Of a stretch of 64,000 nt of DNA, positions 53,762-61,344 are shown in pieces (position 1 is the first letter of the stretch; the number at the start of each line of letters is the position of its first letter). Position numbers and translations under genes: made by a program. This stretch comes from Halobellus rufus. GTDB taxonomy: Archaea; Halobacteriota; Halobacteria; Halobacteriales; Haloferacaceae. The stretch spans positions 62,001 through 126,000 of the forward strand of contig NZ_BBJO01000005.1 of NCBI RefSeq assembly GCF_000739575.1, written 5' to 3'. Under the pieces are notes generated by a model. The model was not told the origin of the DNA and did not search any database. It saw only the letters and a program-made list of their open reading frames with translations.

Positions 53762-55345
53762 TCAGTCGGCGGCGACGCTCCCGCGCGCCGGCGTTCCCGA
53801 CACCGCCGCCTCCTCGGGGCTGTAGGTGAGCGTCCCGTCGCGGTCGTCGAACACCGCGCCGTCGACCGAGAGCGTCGCGGTTTCGAGGTCGAGTTCGACC
53901 GACACCGCGCCGTTCTGCGAGGTCGCCTGCCCGTTGTCGACATCGACGTCGCCCGAGGCGGCGAGCGAGACGTCGACGTTGGTGTCGAACACCGCGCCGC
54001 TGGCGAGGATTCGCGCGGCCGATTCGACCTCGATCTCGCCGTTCGTGCTCGTGACGGAGGCCGTCCGGAGCCGAACGTCGCCCGAGGAGGAGGCGATCGA
54101 GATCCCCGTGTTCGTGTCGATCTGCGCCCCGTCGGCGTCGACGGAACCCCCCGAGAGTTCGATCTCGCCGTTCGTCGAATCGACCGTCGCGTCGGTGAGC
54201 GTGAGCGGACCACCGTCGGCCGCGAGCGAGATTTCGGTGTTCGTCGTGATCTGCGCGCCGCTCGCGTCGATCGAGCTGCCTTCGAGTTCGATCGCTCCGT
54301 TCGTCGAGTCGACGGTGGCCCCCGCCGCTGAGAGCGTCCCCGGGTCGGCCGACAGCGAGATCCCGCGGTTGGTGCTCACCGTCGATCCGTCGACGAACAC
54401 CGACTCGCCCGCTAGTTCGATTTCTCCGTTCTTCGAGTCGATCGTCGAGTCGGTGAACGTCAGCGCACCCCCGTCCGCCGAGAGGCCGATCTCGCGGTTC
54501 GTCGCGACCGTGCTCCCCGCGGCGGTGATCGACCCGCCCTCGAACGAGACCTCGCCGTTCTTCGAGTCGACCGTCGAGTCCGAGAGGCTGATCTCCCCGC
54601 CGTCGGCCGACAGCGAGATCCCGCGGTTGCTCCCGAGGGTCGCGTCGCCGATCGCCACCTGCTTTGCTTCGATGTCGACCTCCCGGTTCCGGAACTCGAT
54701 CCGGTCTCCGCCCGCGGCGATGACGAGGGTCGCCTCGTCGTCGTCGAACGCGGCGAGTTCGCTTCGGGACACGATCGGCTCGCCCTCGTCGTAGGCGTAG
54801 TTGCCGTTCTCGTCGACGTACGCGACCGCGTCCCCGGGCGGCCCGCTCGGCGTCGGCGGCTGGGCGGGGCCCCCACCCGCCCCGCCGGGGCAGTCGTACT
54901 CGACGGTGGTTTCGAGCGTCGCGTCGGTCACTCTCGCGTTGCCCGCGTCGGCCTCGACGATCGACACCTGCAGCGTCGCCGTGCCGGAGCCACCGGCCGG
55001 CGGCGCACAGACGGCGCTGATCGGGGTGCTCCCGCTCGGTCCGATCGTCACCGTATCCGAGGGGTTCTCGACCGATACCGCGCTCGCGTCGACGCTCGCC
55101 TCGTACTCGATCGTCGCCGCCGACTCGAAGTTGTTCCGCAGGTGTGCGACGTCGACGCCGTCGCCCGGCTGGGAGACGACGGTATCCGTCCCGGCGACCG
55201 CGACGAACGCGGCGGAGTCGTCGGCGACGGAGACGTCGACCGGGCGGTCGCCGGCGATGGTGCTGAAGCTCCCGGTCGGCACGGCGGCCGCGCCCGCGCC
55301 GACGACGATGAACAGCACTCCCACCAGCTTCACCCACCCGTTCAT
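53762..55345 (-). CDS. secreted beta-helix repeat protein
   Basis: Protein of 527 residues, ATG at 55345 (MNGWVKLVGVLFIVVG). The signal region continues with GSFSTIAGDRPVDVSVADD, like the SipW clients. A Cys-containing domain (ISAVCAPPAGGSGTATLQV ... TVEYDC, about 110-152) matches the protein at 49760. After a Pro-rich hinge and an EF-hand-like DENGNYAYDEGE (about 178-189) come, from about 240 to 490, six repeats of about 43 residues (TNRGISLSADGG; DSKNGEIELAGES) that should fold as a right-handed beta-helix. Likely a stiff extracellular fibre or adhesin. Confidence 0.72.
   Translation of the reverse strand: MNGWVKLVGVLFIVVGAGAAAVPTGSFSTIAGDRPVDVSVADDSAAFVAVAGTDTVVSQPGDGVDVAHLRNNFESAATIEYEASVDASAVSVENPSDTVTIGPSGSTPISAVCAPPAGGSGTATLQVSIVEADAGNARVTDATLETTVEYDCPGGAGGGPAQPPTPSGPPGDAVAYVDENGNYAYDEGEPIVSRSELAAFDDDEATLVIAAGGDRIEFRNREVDIEAKQVAIGDATLGSNRGISLSADGGEISLSDSTVDSKNGEVSFEGGSITAAGSTVATNREIGLSADGGALTFTDSTIDSKNGEIELAGESVFVDGSTVSTNRGISLSADPGTLSAAGATVDSTNGAIELEGSSIDASGAQITTNTEISLAADGGPLTLTDATVDSTNGEIELSGGSVDADGAQIDTNTGISIASSSGDVRLRTASVTSTNGEIEVESAARILASGAVFDTNVDVSLAASGDVDVDNGQATSQNGAVSVELDLETATLSVDGAVFDDRDGTLTYSPEEAAVSGTPARGSVAAD
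53930..54640 (-). repeat. tandem repeats of about 129 bases inside the beta-helix gene
   Basis: The coding region repeats a 43-codon unit (two rungs of about 21-22 residues) six times, marked by the recurring protein motifs TN.(G/E)IS.(S/A)ADGG and DS.NGEIEL. The DNA copies have drifted, so the repeat is most evident in the translation. The approximate ends come from the translated pattern. Confidence 0.7.
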
Positions 55346-55521
55346 TCGGTTCTTGGGCGGACTACGGACCCGAGTGCCTTGGGTACTTCGCCTTTTCACC
55401 GGCTCTCGCCGGGTCGCTCGCGGCTTTCAGCACTCGTGGAGGGCATCCGCATCTCGGCACACGCCCGGACGCGACTCGCTATCGGCTCACAGACGACCCG
55501 CTATCGATTTCTGCTACCGAC

Positions 55522-56318
55522 TCACAGATCGAGGCCTTCGCTGTGGCTGTGTTCCTCGCCGGGGAACTCACCGGACTCGACGGCGTCGCGATACCGTTCG
55601 ATCGCGCTCTGCATCTCCGCCCGCACGTCGCCGAACGCCTCGGCGAAGGGGGGAATCCGATCGGACAGCCCGACGGCGTCGTCGACGACGAGCACCTGGC
55701 CGTCCGTGTCGGGGCCCGCGCCGATTCCGATGACCGGGATGTCGAGCTCGTCGCTGGCGGCCGCGCCGACCTCTCTCGGGACGTGCTCGATCACCATCGA
55801 GAACGCGCCGGCTTCCTCGTGGGCTCTCGCGAGGTCGAGCAGCTTCGCGGCGTGCTCGGCGGTCGTCCCTTGTCGGGTGTACCCGCCGACGCCGTGGACG
55901 TGCTGCGGTGTGAGGCCGACGTGCGCCATCACCGGGATGCCGAGGTTCGTCATCGCCTCGGTCAACTCGACGGTGTGCGGGCCGGACTCGATCTTCACCG
56001 CGTGGCCGCCGGCCTCCTTCAAACCCGGCCCGCGTTTTCGAGGCTCTGAGCGGGGTCGACCCCGTAGCTGAGGAAGGGCAGGTCGGTGACGACGAGGGCG
56101 TCCTCGACGGCACCCGCGACGGAGCGCGTCGCCCGCAGCATGTCGTCCATCGTCACCGGGAGCGTCGAGTCGTGGCCGAAGACGGCGTTGCCGATGCTGT
56201 CGCCGACCAGCACCATCTCGATGCCCGCCTCGTCGGCCAACTCGGCGGTGGGCGCGTCGTACGCCGTGAGCATCGTCAGCGGTTTCTCTGACTCCTGTAT
56301 GCTCGCTACCGTGGTCAT
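55522..56318 (-). pseudogene. panB: 3-methyl-2-oxobutanoate hydroxymethyltransferase, frameshifted
   Basis: PanB adds a hydroxymethyl group to 2-oxoisovalerate, the first committed step of pantothenate synthesis. The ATG at 56318 (MTTVASIQESEKPLTMLTAY) opens a frame with VLVGDSIGNAVFGHDST and ends near SLENAGRV at 56020. The second part in the other frame has LKEAGGHAVKIESG, IPVMAHVGLTPQHVH and IGIGAGPDTDGQVLV, down to 55522. One base near 56020 joins them into 265 residues with all active-site segments. Overlaps panE by 4 bases. A sequencing deletion is the best explanation. Confidence 0.88.
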
Positions 56319-57283
56319 ACGCGATCATCACCGCCGGGGACCTTCAATGACTCCGTCGACGGCTCGGGGTCGACGAGCCCCCGCTCCGCCTCCCACGTGC
56401 GGATCAGCCCCCACAGCGTCCGGTTCGTCGGGACCTCGACCCCGTTTTCGTCCGCTCGTCCGACGACGTACCCGTTGATGACGTCGACCTCGGTGCGCCG
56501 GCCGCGCTCGACGTCGCGGTACATCGACGAGTCGTTCTCGGCGGTCGCACGCACGACCTCGGCGACGGCCTCGACCGCCTCCGCGTCGCCGAGGTCGACG
56601 CCGACCGCTCGGGCCGTCGCGGCGACTTCGCGGGCGACCGGTTCCGCGAGGCCGACGCCGGGATCCCCGCTCAGCGCGCCGTTCGGCACGCGGGCCAGCG
56701 CCGTCACCGGGTTGATCGCGGCGTTGACCGCCAGCTTCCGCCAGAGCAACCGCCGGATTCCGTCCGCCGTCGCGACGGTCGCGGGGACGTCGGCCGCCGC
56801 GAACGCCGCACCGACTTCCTCGCCGATCGCGTCGGCGTCGCTCGGCTCCCACGGTCCGATCGAGAGGTCGCCGCGGCCGTTCCACTCGACCTCGCCGGGG
56901 GCGCTCCGGGCCGCCCCGTAGCTCGTCGTGCCCGCGAGCACCGGACAGTCGAGGTGCCGCGCGAGCGTCTCCTCGTTTCCCATCCCGTTCTGCAGCGAGC
57001 ACACCGCGCGGAACTCGCCGGTCGCGAGTTCCCTCGCGGCCGTCTCGGTGTCGAACGCCTTCACGGTCACCAGCGCGAGGTCGGCCGAGAGCCCGGTTCC
57101 GTCGGTCGTCGCTTTCGGGTGCACGGTGAACGAGTCGGTGCCGGTGACCGCTAGACCCGACTTCCGAACCGCGGCCACGTGAGGATCACGCCCGACGAGC
57201 GTGACGTCGTGCTCGGCGGTCCGCGCGAGCAACGCGCCGAAGAGGCTCCCGAGACTGCCCGCGCCGAAGACGACGATGTCCAT
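56315..57283 (-). CDS. panE: 2-dehydropantoate 2-reductase
   Basis: NADPH-dependent ketopantoate reductase of 322 residues, giving pantoate. The ATG at 57283 (MDIVVFGAGSLGSLFGALLA) is the Rossmann fold start with the GxGxxG motif; the frame extends 34 codons upstream without family-like sequence. Family motifs are VTVKAFDTETAAREL, SLQNGMGNEETL, and LLWRKLAVNAAINPVTALA, containing the catalytic Lys, followed by DVERGRRTEVDVINGYVV. It overlaps panB by 4 bases, making a pan operon. Complete. Confidence 0.92.
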   Translation of the reverse strand: MDIVVFGAGSLGSLFGALLARTAEHDVTLVGRDPHVAAVRKSGLAVTGTDSFTVHPKATTDGTGLSADLALVTVKAFDTETAARELATGEFRAVCSLQNGMGNEETLARHLDCPVLAGTTSYGAARSAPGEVEWNGRGDLSIGPWEPSDADAIGEEVGAAFAAADVPATVATADGIRRLLWRKLAVNAAINPVTALARVPNGALSGDPGVGLAEPVAREVAATARAVGVDLGDAEAVEAVAEVVRATAENDSSMYRDVERGRRTEVDVINGYVVGRADENGVEVPTNRTLWGLIRTWEAERGLVDPEPSTESLKVPGGDDRV

Positions 57284-57465
57284 ATCGACGCCAGGCGGGC
57301 GACCGAGAAAGCGGTTGTGTTGGGAGCGCGGGAGGAACGACGTCCGTCCGTCTCCCGGATCCCCGGCGGCTCTCGCCTGCACCACACGGCTCAGAAAGTG
57401 AACGGACGTCCACCGATACGGCGCAACGGGTGAGTATTAGTGCCCCGGAACGGTACTGCTACCCG

Positions 57466-58299
57466 ATGACTACGGAGCAGCCGGTCCTCGAAGAGGACGC
57501 ACCGCTCGACCTCCGGCTCTCGGAGGCGGAACTCGACGCGACGGTCGATCACCTCACGTCGTTCCTCCGAGAGGTCGTCGACGACGCCGGCGGAGACGGT
57601 GCCGTTCTCGGCCTCTCCGGTGGGGTCGACAGCACCACGGTCGCGTATCTCGCGGTCGAGGCGCTCGGAGCCGAGAACGTCCACGGGCTCGTGATGCCGA
57701 GCGTCGCGAACGCCGAGGACAATATGAGCGACGCCGAGTGGGTCGCCCAGGAACTCGGAATGCCGTACGACGTCGTCGAGATCCAGCCCATCGCGGAGAC
57801 GTTCTTCGACACGTTCCCCGAGGCGGCGGACGACCGGATGGCCGCGGGCAACGTCTACGTCCGGATCCGCGGCGTGCTGAACTACTTCGTTGCCAACCAC
57901 GAGGGGAAAGTCGTCCTCGGAACGGGCAACCGCTCGGAGGCGCTGACGGGGTACTTCACGAAGTACGGCGATCAGGCGGTCGACTGTAACCCGATCGGGA
58001 ACCTCTACAAACAGCAGGTCAGACAGCTCGCGGCCCACCTGGGGGCGCCCGAGGAACTGGTGACGAAGACGCCCTCCGCGGAGATGTGGGCCGGCCAGAC
58101 CGACGAGGAGGAGATGGGGCTCGGGTACGACGCGCTCGATGCCATCCTCGCGCTCCACGTCGACGGGCCGCTTTCGACGGCCGCGACGGTGCGACACCTC
58201 GACGTCACCGAAGCGCAGATCGAACGCGTCGTCGACCTCTACGAGAAGAGCGCACACAAGCGGACGATGCCGCCCGCGCCGGAGCCGCTGCACCTGTAG
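57466..58299 (+). CDS. nadE: NAD+ synthase, ammonia- or glutamine-dependent
   Basis: Protein of 277 residues, ATG at 57466 (MTTEQPVLEEDAPLDLRL). The ATP pyrophosphatase P-loop is VLGLSGGVDSTTVAYLA (SGGxDS), and LGTGNRSEALTGYFTKYGD with DCNPIGNLYKQQVRQLA are the NAD synthase signatures. It amidates deamido-NAD to NAD. There is no glutaminase domain, so it probably takes ammonia. The preceding divergent region is the panE promoter gap. Together with pncB and the nicotinamidase-like gene it completes NAD salvage. Confidence 0.95.
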   Translation: MTTEQPVLEEDAPLDLRLSEAELDATVDHLTSFLREVVDDAGGDGAVLGLSGGVDSTTVAYLAVEALGAENVHGLVMPSVANAEDNMSDAEWVAQELGMPYDVVEIQPIAETFFDTFPEAADDRMAAGNVYVRIRGVLNYFVANHEGKVVLGTGNRSEALTGYFTKYGDQAVDCNPIGNLYKQQVRQLAAHLGAPEELVTKTPSAEMWAGQTDEEEMGLGYDALDAILALHVDGPLSTAATVRHLDVTEAQIERVVDLYEKSAHKRTMPPAPEPLHL

Positions 58300-58358
58300 C
58301 GGGACGACGACCTCTCCGAAGACGAACAGTTTTGGCAGTTCGGAGTGAGACGCGAGTT

Positions 58359-59363
58359 GTGCCCTCCACCTCGACCACGCGCCGACGGCTCGTAGCGACT
58401 GGCGGAGCGCTGGTGACGGCCGCGCTCGGCGGCTGTTCGCAGCCGTTCACGGGACGTTCGGAGACGGGATCTCGGCAACTCGCCCTCTCGTTGTCTCCGC
58501 TCGACGGTCCGCTCCGTGAGCGATACGTCGTCGACCTCACGAAGACCCGTCCGTCGTGGGACGAAGAGGCGTTCAACGCGACGCTGAACGGCTCCACGTA
58601 CACGACACAGTACCACACGCCGTTCTTCGCACGCGGCGACGACGACCCGACCTACGCGCGGCGGAACGGGACGTACTACCACCTCGACTCGCACGTCGTC
58701 GACGAGCGGACGGTCACACACCCCGTTCTCCGCTTGTACGAGGTCGGTCGCGCCGACGACCTCGAAACGATCCCCGACCACGTCTCCCACTCGTCGCTCC
58801 CCGAGGCCGACCAACACGCGGTGCAAATCGCCCACTTCGCCGCGCGGGCGCGGGGAAACGTCGGCGGCGTGCCGTCGGGACTGGTCGAACGCGACGGGTA
58901 CGTCTATCGGAACGACGACGCGGTTTCGGCGAGTGAGCTTCTCGCCGACGCCGGCCCGTCGCACGTCGAGTTCCGTGATACGATCTACGAGGTCGCGGTC
59001 GCACGGGAGACGTTTCACGAAGCGGTGTACGAGGCGGACGTCGACCCGGTCGCCGACGCCGACGCCGAGATCGAGACGATCCTCCGGGCGGAACTGCTCG
59101 ACGCGCGAGTGCCCCGGGAGGAACTCCCCGCCGAAGAGCGCGAGATCCTCCGCGAGGCGATGGGCGAGTCGTACCGGGAGTCGCACCCGTACTCCTCGGC
59201 GTTCGACTCACTGCTGAAGCGATTCGGTCACTGGACGTACCTCGACGGGAACGTCGAGAAGGACTCCGGCGTCGAGTCGGGGTTCCACCGTCGCTTCCTC
59301 ATGTACGGCGATCGCTACTTCACCTACACGCTGCGATTCGTCGACGAGACGACCGCAGAGTGA
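58359..59363 (+). CDS. secreted lipoprotein of unknown function
   Basis: Protein of 334 residues. No ATG fits; the GTG at 58359 (VPSTSTTRRRLVATGG) gives a twin-arginine-like signal and lipobox LGGC, so it is secreted folded and anchored by lipid. The body has regular segments such as NGTYYHLDSHVVDERTVTH, RLYEVGRADDLETIPDH and SAFDSLLKRFGHWTYLDGN. No family is recognised. It follows nadE by 60 bases on the same strand but has its own A+T-richer gap (gacagttttggc). Confidence 0.65.
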   Translation: MPSTSTTRRRLVATGGALVTAALGGCSQPFTGRSETGSRQLALSLSPLDGPLRERYVVDLTKTRPSWDEEAFNATLNGSTYTTQYHTPFFARGDDDPTYARRNGTYYHLDSHVVDERTVTHPVLRLYEVGRADDLETIPDHVSHSSLPEADQHAVQIAHFAARARGNVGGVPSGLVERDGYVYRNDDAVSASELLADAGPSHVEFRDTIYEVAVARETFHEAVYEADVDPVADADAEIETILRAELLDARVPREELPAEEREILREAMGESYRESHPYSSAFDSLLKRFGHWTYLDGNVEKDSGVESGFHRRFLMYGDRYFTYTLRFVDETTAE

Positions 59364-59467
59364 GTCAGAGCCGTCCCCGAGACGCTGCAGGGTGAGCCGT
59401 CAGAGCGCGCCTACCCTCTTTGGTGACGGGGAAAAATCTATGCGGGTTCTGCGTGATTGTCCTATCG

Positions 59468-59713
59468 ATGGTCCCGCTTCCCCTACAGGTCCCCGGCGGC
59501 CCCGAGTTGCTGATCCTCTTTCTCGTACTGCTCGTCGTCTTCGGTCTCGTCGGCCGGTGGGTCTACCGGGACGCGAAGTCCCGTGGGAGCGACTGGGCGT
59601 GGCAGTGGGGAGTGGGGGTCGCGCTGCTCTTTCTGGCCGGCCTCGTCCCCGGGCTGCTCGGGATACTGATCTACGTCACGGTGCGGGGCGAGCGAGTCGA
59701 ATCGACGCCGTGA
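59468..59713 (+). CDS. small membrane protein
   Basis: Protein of 81 residues, ATG at 59468 (MVPLPLQVPGGPELLIL), with an aaaaatctat TATA-like box about 30 bases upstream. It has two hydrophobic helices around the conserved-looking YRDAKSRGSDWAWQWG. That middle segment (Y.DA..RG) is seen in small phospholipase-D-nuclease-like N-terminal proteins of haloarchaea, but I cannot assign a function. Confidence 0.7.
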   Translation: MVPLPLQVPGGPELLILFLVLLVVFGLVGRWVYRDAKSRGSDWAWQWGVGVALLFLAGLVPGLLGILIYVTVRGERVESTP

Positions 59714-59783
59714 GGCCCGCTCCGAGCGCGACCGCCCAGGCCGACCGCGATCCTTTTGGCCGCCGGTCGCCACGTCTGGGACA

Positions 59784-60032
59784 ATGAGTCTCGGTATCTT
59801 CGGGACGATCCAACTCGCGGCGACGCTGATCTTCGCCGCGCCCGTCGCGATCTTCGGGCTCACCCGACTCGTCGAGGGCGACACCGTCATCGGCGGCGGC
59901 GCGGTCGCCATCGCCGTCGGGATGGTCGCGCTCCCGCACTACCTCACGACGCCGGCCGACATCCCGATGGAAGTCGGCGAGCGCGTCGTCGGCGCAGTCG
60001 TGAAAGACCCCGACGACGACGAGTCGACGTAA
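59784..60032 (+). CDS. small membrane protein, DUF7533-like
   Basis: Protein of 82 residues (MSLGIFGTIQLAATLIFAAP). Two hydrophobic helices are followed by a Gly-rich loop (VIGGGAVAIAVGMVAL) and a charged tail DPDDDEST. From memory it matches DUF7533. Role unknown. It faces the M24 gene end to end. Confidence 0.7.
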   Translation: MSLGIFGTIQLAATLIFAAPVAIFGLTRLVEGDTVIGGGAVAIAVGMVALPHYLTTPADIPMEVGERVVGAVVKDPDDDEST

Positions 60033-60056
60033 TTCGGGAGTGGTCGAGCGGCGGAG

Positions 60057-61340
60057 CTACTCCCGCGGCGTGAACGAGTGCGCTCCGTCGCCGAGCAGTT
60101 CGTCCCCCTCGTCGGTGACGACGACGAGTTCGCTCAGGCGGACGCTCCCCCGCTCGGGATCTGTCACTGATGGCGTCACCGCGAGGACGACGCCGGGTTC
60201 GAGCGTCGCGTCCGATCTTGGCCCGGAGGTCGCACCCGATCGCGACCGCGGACGCTCCCGTCGTGCGAGTCCGACGCCGTGGACGGTCTCGACTGCCTCG
60301 GCGTTCGGGCCGCCGTCCCCGCCTCCCGGGTCGAACCCGAACGCCGCCAGTTCGGCGGTGGCCTCGCGCCGCACGTCGTCGGCGTCGGCCCCCGGTTCGA
60401 CCTCGCCGAGCGCGGCGTCGAGCGCCGCTTCGCACGCCACGTACGCCCGCCGCTCCCAGCCGCCGTCGCTGTCGACGACGACGGTCCGGGCGAGGTGGCC
60501 GTGATAGCCGTGGGGGCCGCGGGGGGCGACCTCGATCGCGATCGCTTCGTCTCTATGGACGGTGGCGTCGGAACGCCTCCCTTCTGCTCCGACGGCGACG
60601 CTCGTGTTCCTCGCGTCGCTCACGCCGCAGCGCGCGAGTTCCGCGTTGACTTCTCGGCGGAGGCGTTCGACCGTGAGCGGCGCGCCGTCCCACAGTAACC
60701 CGCTGTCGTCGCCCTCGTCACTCACGGGCCCGACCTCCGCGGCCGCGAGCACGCGCCCGCCCCGCCGGACGCCCCGCTCTGCCGCCCGCTGGACCGCGCG
60801 GACGGCGTCGATTTCGTCGCTCGTTTTCGTCGCTCGCGCCTCCGCGACGGCGGTCGTCGACCGCAGTTCGTAGCCCGCGCGTTCGAGGTACACCGCGGCG
60901 TCGTGCGGGATCGTCGGCGGCACGAGGACGACGCGCGACCGCGCCGAACGGTCGGGGTCGACGTCGCGAGTTCCATCTGGACTACACAGTGACTCCAAGG
61001 CCGCCGCGGCGCGCTCGCCGGGGTGATCGGCGGGGCGCTCGTTCCGCACGTCGCCGTCGAACTGTCGCCTCGCGCGCGCTGCGTACCCCGCGGGTGGGCA
61101 CAACACGCTCGCGCCTGCGGCTCGGACGTAGGCGTAGTGGTCGCTCGGTCCGTCGAATCCGGTCAGGTAGCGGAGGTCGGCGTCGTCACGCCCGCCGACG
61201 GCGACGAACCCCGCGGCGTCCCGGTCGTCGATGACGTCGTCGAGGAACGAGCGGTCGACGGCGGGCGGCGTCGACGGGGAGTGCGTGGCCGACGGGTCGG
61301 CGGCGGCTTCGTGCTCGCCCGCGTCGCTGTCGTCGCTCAC
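60057..61340 (-). CDS. M24 (pita-bread fold) protein with lost metal ligands
   Basis: Protein of 427 residues, similar in layout to Xaa-Pro aminopeptidases: an acidic N-terminal domain with DADLRYLTGFDGPSDH, then a pita-bread domain with the usual landmarks. The metal sites are altered: the first Asp is Glu (IEVAPRGPHGYHGHLART), the second Asp is His, HGVGLARRERP keeps the His, and the two Glu positions appear as Thr (LAVTPSV) and Ser (RLSEL). It is therefore unlikely to work as a normal aminopeptidase. It could be a regulator or bind peptide or proline-rich ligands. A 4-base gap separates it from the helicase gene. Confidence 0.75.
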   Translation of the reverse strand: MSDDSDAGEHEAAADPSATHSPSTPPAVDRSFLDDVIDDRDAAGFVAVGGRDDADLRYLTGFDGPSDHYAYVRAAGASVLCPPAGYAARARRQFDGDVRNERPADHPGERAAAALESLCSPDGTRDVDPDRSARSRVVLVPPTIPHDAAVYLERAGYELRSTTAVAEARATKTSDEIDAVRAVQRAAERGVRRGGRVLAAAEVGPVSDEGDDSGLLWDGAPLTVERLRREVNAELARCGVSDARNTSVAVGAEGRRSDATVHRDEAIAIEVAPRGPHGYHGHLARTVVVDSDGGWERRAYVACEAALDAALGEVEPGADADDVRREATAELAAFGFDPGGGDGGPNAEAVETVHGVGLARRERPRSRSGATSGPRSDATLEPGVVLAVTPSVTDPERGSVRLSELVVVTDEGDELLGDGAHSFTPRE

Positions 61341-61344
61341 GCGC

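Noticed and set aside
53930-54640. CRISPR array or direct-repeat array in the low-level repeats
   Set aside because: The repeats are coding, in frame, with no spacers of uniform length and no cas genes in the window.
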